DNA of 64,000 bases from Lutjanus erythropterus (lineage: Eukaryota; Chordata; Actinopteri; Lutjaniformes; Lutjanidae). A program made the translations under genes and the position numbers. Location: positions 6,949,848 to 7,013,847 of the forward strand of contig CM034603.1 of the NCBI GenBank assembly GCA_020091685.1. Direction: 5' to 3'. The notes under the pieces were generated by a model. It worked only from the letters and a program-made list of their open reading frames with translations. It was not told the DNA's origin and did not search any database. Below are positions 34,721-45,463 of this stretch, in pieces (position 1 is the stretch's first letter; the number at the start of each line of letters is the position of its first letter).

Positions 34721-35186
34721 GGTGACACTTTATTTGAAGTTGTGTGCATAAGACTGTGATTACACTGTCATAACCATGTCATGACACCGCTCCTGAATGT
34801 GGAGGAGCCCTTATGAATGTTTATGACTGTCATTGAATATCATGCAGTCAATTATGTCATTTTTAATTTGAAATGTCTTTCATATGACAACTTCATTACT
34901 TAAGGAGACTGTTTAGCTTGATGTTTTAATAATGTATTACACTGTCATGTGTTGTTGGTTTTGACACTGGCAGTCATGAGACCACTGTAAGTGTGACATA
35001 AGTATTTTCCTTGTCTTCAAGTAAAGTGGCATTTTTTGGACATTCGTTACTCTGTATTGATATTGTATTGTTTTTGTAGTGGTCATGAATAATGTCCTGG
35101 ACTTCAGCTAAGGTGGCACCATCTGAACTTGTCATAAAGATGTCATTAAATGTTATATAGCCAATTAGATGACAGAGTACAGTACC
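34721..35186. mobile_element. GTAACACTTTA-type MITE, copy without array
   Basis: Starts GGTGACACTTTATTTGAAGT. The interior shares TGTTGGTTTTGACACTGGC, AGTCATGAGACCACTGTAAG, ATTTTCCTTGTCTTCA and AAAGTGGCATTTTTTGGAC with the copy at 12505-13363. The 50-bp tandem array of that copy is absent. The right inverted repeat is not clear and the end is approximate. Confidence 0.65.
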
Positions 35187-37217
35187 AAGCTTATTTAAGT
35201 TAGCTGATGGACAGATAGCGGTTAGCTAGTTTACTCATTGCTAAAGTAGGCTAACCACTGTTGTCAAATGTAGCTTGTGTTAGCTAGTTAGCTCGGTTAG
35301 CCATGGAGCTAGCTGCCTAATTAGATGACTCAGCCCCGGGGTACCAGGAACCAAACCCAGCAAGAAAACCTTCACACATGCTGTAGTTTAAAATGATGAA
35401 ACTTTAATTGGTTTATGGTATATTTTGCATGAACATAACAGTACATAGCATGTAAGTAATAGTCAAATATGTATGTCCATACAGACCTTAACATAAATTG
35501 TATGCACAAGCATATACAGACCTGCACATTAATACACAAACTCTAAATCTTTGTGCTTAAATAAACTACATGCACATGCATGCATGTACACTGTGCATGC
35601 ACACACATAGACACACATCTAAATGTCAACAATTAGTGGTTTTATAGCTGGATTCAACCCCCTCATTTCTCTCCCTAGTGAGTTGGATCTGAGGATTGTC
35701 ATTCAGCAAGCATAATTAGGGGCAACATGGAATCTGGTTGTCGAGAGTTTCTGATATAACCTTCATGAAGGTAGGATTTGCTGCAGGATTGTTGTATTAG
35801 ACTGCATTAATTTTGGCCTGGTGTACAATAATCTGTAACCGTGCGTGAGTGTATGCTGCCAGCATAGTCAATATGGCATTTAACGAATGCCCTAGCAAGA
35901 GATTTTAATGTTGCACAGTCTAAGAGGGATTTCAGTCTTGACATTTTTGTCTGAGTGCTTTAAAGGGTCACTTGACCCTTTTCAGCTTGCAGTGGAAGAT
36001 GGGGAGTGACTCTGCTGTCCTGCCTTCAGTGGGGAGTTAATTCCTCCACTGTTCGACCGGAGCAGAGAAAAGTTCTCTCAAGCTGAGTAGTACCCTGCAT
36101 GACAAGTAAAATGATCCTTATGTATATAACTGGTGGAAAACCCCTTTAGGTTACCTATACCCTTGAAAATTTCTATGAGGCAAAGTCTTTGTGACCATCT
36201 GTGAACAGATGAAATGGTGCATAAACACTGATGGATATTAACTGCCTCACTCTCATGCACAATTTGCACTGTGGAAAAAGAGTTCACTTCAGTTTGCATC
36301 CATTTGAAATGGACTGTGGGCTACACATATCTTAAAAGCATGACATTCCCAGAGATTAAACAATGAAACCACAATTTATTACATATTTCTTATAGTGAAG
36401 CTGTGCCGGTTGAGAGGCAGATAAAGAAATATCAATGCAGTATTTGCTGGGCAACAGAATATTGTTCTGTTGTTCTGTGACCACCTGCAGATTAGAACTG
36501 TTGGCCACGTAGACCAAGAACCAATCATCAGCAAGGAGCTGTGCACAATCAGTGCATCAAAGGACCATGATGTTTTCAAGTCCAACTCAAATTAAATTGC
36601 TTTTTTTTCTGCTACTGTAAGCATGCCTGCTCTGCAAGTTACTTGTCCTGTTTTCTCCTTTAAGAATATATCAGAAACCAAAATGCAGCCAATCAAATCT
36701 TGCACAAAGCAGTGATGTCAGCATTTTATCAAAGAACAGGTTAACCAGCCCGCCCGATCCATGGATAAACCACAGTGGCTGCAGTTGTAACTGTGGTCCC
36801 CACATCAGCATCCTCCACCCTTAGCTTGCTGAACAAGTGAACAAGCAAAAGTGCACCACTAGTATCAGTTTGCAGGCTGGATAGATGGATTGATGGGTAA
36901 GGATGAGGACACCAGCATCTGTCTGCCCTTGACCTGTAGTCTAGACTCTAGAGCACAAGTTAGATTATTTTGTCTCTGTAGTCCCCTACGGTGTAATGCT
37001 ACAATCCTATACAAGCTGTAAACCAGTCGTTTCCCAGCTTCAAATCTAAACGTGTCCCTGTGTGGTTCTTTCATTAGCAGTTTTTGACTTGGAATATCCA
37101 ACTTAATCTTACCATTCCATTGCTCTTTTCTGTGTTGGAGGTTGTTTTTTTTTTCCTGATACAATCGATTGTAGCATAACATCGAAATTCTGACTTAGAT
37201 GCTGTCAATCAAGCACA
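35187..37217. other. non-coding stretch
   Basis: Includes a cluster of GTTAGCTAG/AGCTAGTTAGC motifs at about 35215-35320 and a CATGCATGCACA-type alternating tract at 35570-35610. No gene. The minus-strand frame at 36865-37182 (105 codons) has no recognisable features. Confidence 0.5.
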
Positions 37218-37240
37218 GATAGATAGATAGATAGATAGAT
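37218..37240. repeat. (AGAT)n microsatellite
   Basis: About 5.5 AGAT tetranucleotides. Confidence 0.93.
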
Positions 37241-38646
37241 TTAAAAAAAGTACAGTTTAACACCAAATGGGTTGAGTGCATGTGATTTCAGGTGGACTTT
37301 ATATTTTGGGAGGCACATGCTGACAATGGCTGATAATCACAGGACTAAGCCCAGTGCAAAAGCATGTAGTGTTCCTAAGGAAAGAAATCCATCACATCCT
37401 CACACATTTCATGACATGACTGCATTTGTGCAGCACACTTCTCTTAATGTAGGCCAATCAAGTACTGTATGTGCAAGCATCAGTAGCAGGAAGAAAACCT
37501 TGCAGGATTGTGCTAGCTCCACCTCACAGGCACCTCGCTTTAAAAGAGAACAAACCACTGTTCAAACTCGACTGTCTCTTTCTGTTTCATCTTACATGTA
37601 CCTGTAGAAACATGCCCACAGCTTCTTGTCTTTTTAGAGTTTTCTTTTTCTATTGTCCACCTACTGCTGTGTCCAGGCTTAAACTGAAGCTCAGCGGTTA
37701 CGGCACACTTGTCCTTTCTCTCCTTTTGATATAACAGTCAGTGACCATTATGTAGTGGACATTTTATATCTCTTCTTTGTAAGTACTTCAAACAGGCAGA
37801 AATGCGCACGAAGCAGCCCTGTCATGTCTTTTGATTTTGGGGGGTGTTGTATGCTAAGTAAGTATTCTCAGGTTGAGTCAGGTATGATGGGATTCAGCAA
37901 CTCAGTAGGATACTGAGAGTGTGTATCTTGGTGTGTGTGTGCTTGTCATTCTCTCTTTCTTTTATGTTTCTTTGATGTTTGAATAAAAACGGGTCCCAGC
38001 CTTGAGCTTTCCCGGTCCCAGCGCTGCATTCATGTGCGCTTCCTCAGCATGATGACATTTATTCTAGGAGTGTTTTTCTTTTTTCTCTAAGTTTTTGGAG
38101 GAAGCAGGTTTGTCTTGTTTGGACTTGTGTTGTTGTGTTTGTTTGAGAGCAGGAAGATAAGCAGCATATGGGCCATTTGGTGGATGCCAGGGCTTTAATT
38201 GTGATTGTGTCTTTGTTGACTGTCCTCCTCCTCCTCCTCCTCTTGCACTCCAGATCCTAATGTTCAATAGGGACTGAGGCAACATTAACTTTAAATTAAT
38301 GAATTGAACATGGATGTCCCATGATGTTGGTGTAGTACGACAAAACAGGGAGTAGGTCATGCCAAGATGGATCGTCAGGTGTACATCTATCTAATATCTG
38401 ACAAATATCTCCTATAAATATGAATGAAAATGAATAATGCTGACTTTAACAAATCATAACCATATCGGTGGTAGATCAGAAAATGGTCATATGAATTATT
38501 TTTGTAACACTTAGGTGGGTAGTTGTGGAAGGCAAACAACCTATTTTGTTGTTTAGGTACAAGGGCTTGTTGGTTTGGTGGTTTAGCCAATGTGTTAATG
38601 TTATACACTGTAGTAAAAAAAAAAATGAGACTGCAAGTGTGTAGAC
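37241..38646. other. non-coding stretch with a (CTC)n tract
   Basis: Contains (CTC)n at 38224-38242. The 111-codon + frame at 37272-37607 and others show no recognisable domain. Confidence 0.5.
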
Positions 38647-39274
38647 CATTGGTTCCCAACCTGGGGTCTGGGCCCCTCTCAAGGGTGTGCACCAGAAATC
38701 ACAGGGGGTCCCCAAGCCTCTTGTCTGCTCTGAGGTCCTCAAAATCAGAATTTCAGGGTTCGTACACTTTTTCCAAAATCAAATTTCAAGCTCTTTTCAA
38801 GCATTTTCAAGGTGCATTTCCGAGCCTCTGGAAAGCCATGTGAAACAGACACGCACATCCCTGGAGCCCAGTGGGCTGGGTGCTGGATCACAAAATGTCA
38901 TTAGCATAGATTAGCATAAATAAGCATTTTCAAGCTTCACCAGCACCTTACGGCAGTGATAAATGACATATTTATATACAAAATGATTATTTCAGATTTC
39001 TTTCTCATTTCCCTTTTTTTTCTTGTTTTTACTGTAATTTTAAGTTTCCGCCATGTCTAGACTATTGATTAATTATCAGTTACTATGTGTTTAATTGGTT
39101 TGATTCTTATTGGCAATTAATCGATTAATGAGTAATCATTAACTTCCTATACAGTCTAGCTCTAGCTTTATCATGCACTTTATCCAAAATCCAAGCATTT
39201 TTCGGGCTGGGGGGGCTCAACTTTCCTTAGATACAAGTAGGGGAGGCTCCAGGGAAAAAGGTTGGGAACCACTG
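38647..39274. mobile_element. hAT (Charlie-like) non-autonomous element
   Basis: Left terminus CATTGGTTCCCAACCTGGGG and right terminus AAGGTTGGGAACCACTG form inverted repeats of the hAT type CAGTGGTTCCCAACC. The flanking 8-mers GTGTAGAC (38639-38646) and GTGTAAAT (39275-39282) match at 6 of 8 positions, as expected for an old hAT target duplication. The interior contains at least one nested repeat and an ATTAATCGATTAAT tract near 39115. No transposase. Confidence 0.8.
38753..38955. mobile_element. nested TTTCAAGCATTTTCAAGG-type repeat
   Basis: CAGGGTTCGTACACTTTTTC, then AAGCTCTTTTCAAGCATTTT and CACCAGCACCTTACGGC, mark a separate teleost dispersed element lying inside the hAT element. Boundaries approximate. 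Confidence 0.5.
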
Positions 39275-39576
39275 GTGTAAATCATTGTAAAACAAAAATG
39301 CTAACCAGCAAAGGAGTACTGGTTATCCCATTGACATACTGCATCGTGAATACTATTACCAGACAAAAATCCTGGAACAATTGCTTAAAGTCCTGGATTT
39401 TTTTTCTAAAGCTTTTCCTTTTTAAAAACTGCTGCTTTTCCAACAATATCTGAAAATGGTATCTAGGCGTTGCTATGGAAAGATCATGGTTACAGCAAAT
39501 AAACTTTGGTTAAGGTATAGATAAGTGTGGGGAGAGATTGTGGTTGAAGGTATTGAGAAGGCAAGCGACCAAACAG

Positions 39577-40298
39577 CCACAACATTAAAACCATCTGCCT
39601 AGTATTTCCCCAAAACAGCTCAGATTTTTCAAGGCATGGACTTAACAAGATCTCTGAATGTGTTCTGTGGTATCTGGCACCAAAAACGTTAGCAACACAT
39701 CCTTTAGGTCTTGTTGCGAAGCGGGGGCTCAGTGGAATGGACTTGTTTCCGTCTCATCCCGCAGATGCTCGATCAGATTGAGATCTACACTAGACCACTT
39801 TATGCTGTTGATTCATGGTCCAGTTCTGATGCTCACATGCCCATTGTAGGTGCTTTCAGAGGTGGACAGGGGTTAACATGGGCTGCGCCAGCCCACACAT
39901 AGCAAACTGTGATGTACTGTGTCTGCTGACAGCTTTGTATCGTAGCCAGCATTATGTTTTTCAGAGGTTTGTGCGGCAGTACCTCTTCAGAGGGATCAGA
40001 CCTGGTGGGCGCATCAATGAGCCTTCACCAGTTGTCCTTCCTTGGACCACTTTCGGTATGTACTAACCACTGCATACCAAGGACACCCCACACGAACCGC
40101 CGTTTTGGAGACACTCTAACCCAGTCATCTAGCCATCACAACCTGGAACCTTGTCAAAGTTGATCAGATTCTTATGCTTGCCCATTTTTTCTGCTTCCCA
40201 CACATCAACTTGAAGAACTGACTCTTTACTTGCTGCATAGTATCTCCCAACTCTTAACAGGTGCCATTGTGACAAAATGATCAATGTTATTCACTTTG
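39577..40298. mobile_element. internally deleted Tc1-like transposon
   Basis: Left edge CCACAACATTAAAACCATC. Right part ends AGGTGCCATTGTGACAAAAT and ATCAATGTTATTCACTT. The motif order matches a teleost Tc1-like family of about 1.3 kb. Roughly half is missing in one internal deletion located at about 39785-39792. The outermost right inverted repeat also appears lost. Confidence 0.85.
39600..40185 (-). pseudogene. Tc1/mariner-type transposase remnant
   Basis: On the minus strand, an ATG at 40185-40183 begins MGKHKNLI, the start expected for this transposase family. The N-terminal helix-turn-helix region is recognisable but shifted and worn. It then runs through a segment encoding QNWTMN, after which an internal deletion joins directly to DLNLIEHLR at about 39785-39760. 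In the intact family (DDE type) that segment holds the third catalytic acidic residue; its Glu codon survives at 39768-39770. The deletion removes the region that carries both catalytic Asp residues, so the product could not cut DNA. The C-terminal tail follows with frame damage. About 195 codons remain of roughly 340. Plus-strand frames across the region are shadows. Confidence 0.8.
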
Positions 40299-40489
40299 CA
40301 AAATCAAATCGGACATGCTACAAATCATCCACCACTCTAACCTCTACACCCTTACTTTTCCACCTTCCTACACTGATGGCATACCAGTTCTTATGTAAGC
40401 ACTGAATGTTTGCCACTTGATGTAAATCATTATGTATGTGATTCCTAGGGACACTGGACTATATAATCCTTGGTTTTATATGGTCTCAG
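40299..40489. other. short spacer
   Basis: Nothing recognised. Confidence 0.5.
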
Positions 40490-40930
40490 GGTGAGGAAAC
40501 AGCGCCAAGGCATAAATATATCAGTTGCCAGAGGAAAAGAATATATTCCCTCTTCATTTTGAGTAGTTAATTGGTGGCACTGTAATTAGTAATGATTATT
40601 ATTCCTGCTAAAATCATCCAACAAGCACTTCTCCTCCCATATAATCAACACCAAGACGAGACCAGATGTCCTGTACAGTATCTGTCAGCAGGTAGCTAGC
40701 AGCCATGTTCACACTCACTCACACACACACAAACACAAACATATAAATTTGCATGGAGCGATAAGCCAGGCAGTAAAAATGGCATTTACTGGAGGCAGGT
40801 TTTGATTCTGCTCTGTTCCATCCCGAAGAAACAAACCAGCACACACATTAACACATGGAGAGAAACACACGCTGAGTGGTGGCCAACAGGAGGATAGCAA
40901 CCTGCTGAGAACACAAATAATTTATTAGCA
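40490..40930. promoter_or_regulatory. candidate conserved non-coding element
   Basis: Non-repetitive, with AAGGCATAAATATATCAG near 40508, GTAGTTAATTGGTGGCAC near 40563 and TGTAATTAGTAATGATTATT near 40581, plus a short CA-rich tract at 40715-40740. Homeodomain-core density suggests an enhancer. Conservation not tested. Confidence 0.3.
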
Positions 40931-41074
40931 GGGATCTAATCACAGCCTCAAATGAGCTCCAATGGAACTCATTAAAATGGCTGATGAAGATCAGCCCAGA
41001 CAATAAGACAGCATGAGGGGAGGGAGGTCGATTAGTAGATAGATAGGTAGGTAGATTGTCAGGTAGGTACAGAG
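40931..41074. other. short spacer with GATA/GGTA-rich tract
   Basis: TAGATAGATAGGTAGGTAGA-like simple sequence at about 41036-41070, directly adjoining hAT copy 3. Confidence 0.7.
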
Positions 41075-42142
41075 CAGAGATGGGAAGTCACTGTGTGCAA
41101 ATACATAGTACTTAAGTAGAATTTTAGGTATTTGTACTCGACTATTTTTTTTGACAGTTTTTTACGTTTACTCCCTACATTTGAACACAAATAACTTTAC
41201 TTTCTACACCGTAAATTTTCAAAACAGGATCGTAACTTTAGTTTTATTGCATTGGAGAAGAGAGAAGTTACTGATTATTTTTCTTTTATATAATTGCATG
41301 ACATCAAGCTTGATTTCAATGTAAATGGATGGAACAATAACACGTAGAAAAGAAAATTCCTTGGTGTATCCATCAGTGCACAGCACAGACGACAGACATA
41401 ACAAGATGAAGATGTAAAAGACAACAAGACAAAAACAACATAAAAGATGTAACAAGATCAAAATAACACAACAAGATGTAACAAGATGAAAAGAAGACCA
41501 AAATGACACAAGAAACTTAACAAGACAAAAACGACATAAAAGACAAACTCAGACCAAAAAGACGTAAAAGATGGAACAAGACAAAAATGATATGAGAGAC
41601 ATGCCAAGACAAAAATTATGTCAAAACCAATGTAAAGGAAGCAAGAAGATGAAAATAACATAAAAGAAGCAACCAGACAAAATGATGTAAAAGATGTGAC
41701 ACCGAAAACAACTTCAAAGAAATAACATGATGAAAATTACATAAAAGATGTGACACGATCAAAACCATGTACCAAGATGTAACAAGACAAAAACGATGTA
41801 AAAGATGTAACAAGACAGAAATTGCGTAATAAGACAAAAACAACGTATAAGACATAACAAGACGAAAACTACGTAATAAGACAAAACTGTGCCAAAGACA
41901 CAACAATGCCAAAATTACGTAAAATTAGACAAAAACAACGTAAAAGATGTAACAGGACAAAAGTGATGGAAAAGACAGCAAGAACAAAAAACGACGAGAG
42001 GTAGACTCAACCCTTTTTACTTTTATCCTTGCAGAACTTTTCCCACTTTTTCTTGAGTAAAGAAGTTAAATCAGTACTTCTACTTTACACAACATTTTGT
42101 ACTTGTACTTGGGTAAAGATGTTTGTACTTCTGCCACCTCTG
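41075..42142. mobile_element. hAT-like non-autonomous element, copy 3 (best preserved)
   Basis: CAGAGATGGGAAGTCACTGT at the left and TGTACTTCTGCCACCTCTG at the right are imperfect inverted termini. The flanking 8-mers GTACAGAG (41067-41074) and GTAGAGAG (42143-42150) match at 7 of 8 positions, a clear hAT-type duplication. Length 1,068 bp. Arms are TACTT/AAGTA-rich. The centre is a roughly 600-bp array. No transposase. Confidence 0.85.
41395..41995. repeat. ~28-bp A-rich minisatellite inside hAT-like copy 3
   Basis: Units resemble AAGATGTAACAAGACAAAAA then CGATGTAA, period about 28 bp with many indels. Same unit family as the arrays in copies 1 and 2. Confidence 0.85.
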
Positions 42143-42150
42143 GTAGAGAG

Positions 42151-43794
42151 ATGGGTACTTCGATAAAGAGGTGGGTAGGTAGCTAAAGAGATTGAAAGAT
42201 AGAAAACCTATTTGATTCGAAAGTGAACAACAGCTCTTGGCTTGTCTGTCGTCATTTGTGTAGAACATCACACAGGACTGTGTGCAAGTGAGACAGATAT
42301 GAAACACTCTCATTTTAATGTCTTTTCTCCCCACTTGTGTTTTTCATGTTTTCACAGAGGCATGTCAGGCGGTGCACAGAACGAGTTGCTTTGTGTTTTG
42401 CTTCGTTGAAGTTCTGGCACCCTCCCCGCTCTGTAATCCAACATGAGAACTGTCAGGAAATGGCTCCCTTTTGTCTCTAAAACTTTCCTGCCTTCCTCCT
42501 TTTAATGTGGAATCAGAGGAAACATGTTGAATGATCCTCGGCGAAATTCAGTTTGATTTTTTTCTTTTCTTCAAATGGCTCTTTTGTGCAGCAGGTAATG
42601 GGCCGTGTGTGACCTGGAGCAGCTGCAGGAAGTCTTCTTTTCAGACGTGATAAAACTTTGCTTTTTTATCCTTTCATGTCGTAAAATGAATATCTGTTTT
42701 CACTTTTTGATGAGTGCTGAGTTTGGAGGCGTGAATTCATATGTGTGTTTGTAATTATCAGCCAGCGGGAGACTGACCGACATGCTTTCTCACATCTTAG
42801 CACCGCCTCAGCTCGCACAGTGTCAGCTCATTTCCGACTGCGAAAACCTCCTGGCTTGGTTATTTTCCAAGTCATCTAAGGATAAAATTATTTTTTCAAA
42901 AACATTCATAGCAATAAAGTTGTTTCCTCGCAATCATATACACCTGGAGGCAGTGGAGTCTTATTATGAGCACACAAGTCCAGCAGGGAGTCCAGCTCAT
43001 CTAGCAGTTCACCCACCCCCTTCCCTTCTTCCTCTCCTCCTCCACATCCACCAACAGCACTGTAAATTGAGGGACGCTGTAATCAGCAGTGTGACTCGGT
43101 CGGTAAGTGACGGCATCGATCGTCTGGGATTGAAGAGTCAGTCTTAATACCAGCTGGTTTCACGGAGTGGAGCGGTGCTGAGGCGCAGGACGCCGGGGAG
43201 GCGAGAGGGGTTTTTATAACGAGGATGGATGGACAAGGCGGACGGAGGGAAAACTGGTCTCCGCTCTCATTTGAAAACGACCGCTTCAATCAAAAGACGC
43301 CATGGTTTAGAGACTTGTGATTTAACTGTTCACTCCCTAGCCGAGGCTAGAATTAAGGTTTGAAAAGTGTTGTACATTTACAATGGAATTGCGTTCAAAG
43401 GTTTCTAGAGTGTTGTGCCCTTGAGGGAGCGCGAGTGGTTTCCCAATTCTGAGGATATAAAATACAAAAAAATAAATAGAGACAAAGTAAGAGTAGATAT
43501 TAGGTGGCTGAGATCCAATTTAAAAATTGTGTTAAAAGATAAAGACAAAGAAATGTATGTAGACTACTGACCTTTCTGATGCCACTTAACAGCAGCTAAA
43601 GTAGCTGCTGTGACTTTAAAAATGAACCAATAAAGTAAGTCAGAGCAGCTGTTCTTTAATCATTCTAAATACACGCTTTAGTCTATGGTCATTCAGTTAT
43701 GTTTATTGGATTACATGTTATTTATTAAACCAGAATGTCATTATCAGCAAATGTTGTAAGGTAATATTTCATCCCCTGTGACCATCAGGACAGA
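42151..43794. other. non-coding stretch with one splice-site-bounded segment
   Basis: Unique-looking, GC-richer at 42720-43320. It contains a 45-base segment (43058-43102) between a strong acceptor (pyrimidine tract then CCAACAG) and a strong donor (TCG|GTAAGT), open in one frame. The surrounding 121-codon frame (42782-43147) has no recognised domain. Confidence 0.45.
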
Positions 43795-43854
43795 ACAAGT
43801 GATATACACAATAATTTCAAAAGGATATGGATACCTAAATATTGCACAAATGTA

Positions 43855-44540
43855 CGATTGGGATGTAGGATGTATAGACCTACTTACGCTCTTCTTGGAA
43901 TGTCTTCTGCCAGATTTTGGGACCTAGTTGTACAGATTTGTCCCCATTCAGCCACAAGAGCATTAGCAAGGTCTGACACCGATACACATCTGACGATTAT
44001 GGGAGAATCTTCCTTGGATTTCGTCCATTTTTTTCCCTCTTAAAATGTTTTTTTCTCCTCACCCAAATCAAGTGTCTAAGGATGGAAGGTATTACACGCT
44101 GTACAGATTTTAAAGCCAGGACAAATTGCTGAGTTTCTTCAAAATAGTTAATAATTAAGGATTCTACATTTTAAAAGAGAAATTTATCTCACAAAAAATA
44201 AAAGCAGCAGAAAAAACTATTTATATTGTCCAGAAAAAGTCAATTGTCATTTTACTTGCACTAGGGAGGCCAAATCAAACCTCATGGTGGGCCAACTCTG
44301 GGGAGCCCTGTGGTGTAAAAAATAAAATTCGACTTGACTTGATATTGGGTGATGAGGTCTGGTGTGAAGTCTGTGTTCCACTTCATCGCAAAGGTGTTGG
44401 GTGGGGTTGAGGTCAGGGCTCTCTGTAGGCTAATCAGGTTTTCTCCAAACCAAGCTGGTTTCCGCAATTTATTTATTTTTAGATATCATTACACTGCAGC
44501 ACTAACATTTCTCACAATTAGACCTAAGGGGCCTTATCCC
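43855..44540 (-). pseudogene. Tc1-like transposase relic
   Basis: Minus-strand coding remnants of the second Tc1-like element. The frame at 44467-44282 contains LQRALTSTPPNTFAMKW, a frame-shifted reading of the stretch that normally encodes the SPDLNPIEHLW catalytic motif. Other remnants lie at 43995-43860. Frameshifts, stops and insertions interrupt it throughout. No catalytic core can be assembled and it is certainly inactive. Confidence 0.65.
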
Positions 44541-44944
44541 AAACCAGGAAAAACTGCCTCTAACTGGAGCCAGAAATAAACTTTAGTTGAGATCATTTAC
44601 TATTCTTCTTTAGACAAAACTGAATCTTTGAGTTTGCTTTCAGAGAACTGTGAACCTGATTTGTCATTATTTTGGTGCCTGATAATTAAATGGTTTTAAT
44701 AAAAAAAAAATATTAGAATTTGAACCATCATTCACTGAGACTTGAATGAATTTACTCAAATTTTTTAAATGCAATATTTTGGGGTTTCTAAAACTAGTTG
44801 GTAAAACTTTTTCAAAAGTTATAAGTTTGAGTTAGGCTCAAACCTCAAATCAAAAGTACAATGGCAATTATGAGTTGTCTCATCTTTTTTGTAGGCGTAC
44901 AATATTGAAACATGAAATTTTAATTTCATTTTCCATATTTTTTT

Positions 44945-45034
44945 TTTTTGCCAAAGTCATATGGAGCCACTGGAGAAAGGGGCTGAGGAGCCACACGTGG
45001 CTCCGGAGCCTCAGTTTGCAGAACCTCTGGTTTA
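44945..45034. mobile_element. nested hAT-type terminus inside Tc1-like relic
   Basis: GAGGAGCCACACGTGGCTCC, then GGAGCCTCAGTTTGCAGAAC and CTCTGGT, resembles the terminal region of hAT elements ending in GCAGACCCCTGG. The opposite end was not identified with certainty. Confidence 0.45.
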
Positions 45035-45463
45035 AGGGTGCTGCATTCCCTGTTGAACCAAACTACACTGGTCTCAGAGGCTGTGTCCCTTTAGACTACT
45101 AACTGAGCTAACTTGCTAATGGCAGCTACAACATAGTTAGCTGCAGTGCACCAAGAAAAAACGTCTGCGTTGCAAGAATTCCCCTGACCTGACAACAAGA
45201 TGCAAATTATTCTTCCCTCTGCAACCTACAAATAAATGATAACGTAGTGGACTAAGACTCTTTGCACACTGGAGACTGTTTTGATTAAAATGAATTGTAT
45301 TGTTGTACTGAAAGCGATTTCTAATTTTTAGTCTGCTTTATTTCATATGAATGGGGTAAACACCATTCTGTGTAGAACTATGCAAGTCATAAAGGGAGAA
45401 TTTATTGCAGCTCTGTTGTATTGACTCTTAGTGAGGTGTCCACATACTTTTGGCCATATGGTT

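Larger units (their letters stand above)
43795..45463. mobile_element. second Tc1-like transposon, heavily decayed and interrupted
   Basis: The left part follows a teleost Tc1-like family: AAAAGGATATGGATACCTAA, CTCTTCTTGGAATGTCTTCT and AAGAGCATTAGCAAGGTCTG. After an interruption at about 44010-44340 it resumes with GTGTTGGGTGGGGTTGAGG, then CTAAGGGGCCTTATCCCAAA. The right terminus GTCCACATACTTTTGGCCAT ends near 45463, the expected inverted end. Total span about 1.67 kb is near that of an intact element, but much of the interior is replaced by unrelated sequence. Confidence 0.7.

Noticed and set aside
39658..40163. Plus-strand frames in the Tc1-like copy
   Set aside because: Antisense shadows of the minus-strand transposase remnant.
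42782..43147. 121-codon plus-strand frame as a complete gene
   Set aside because: No recognisable domain. Only its 45-base splice-bounded part is worth testing.
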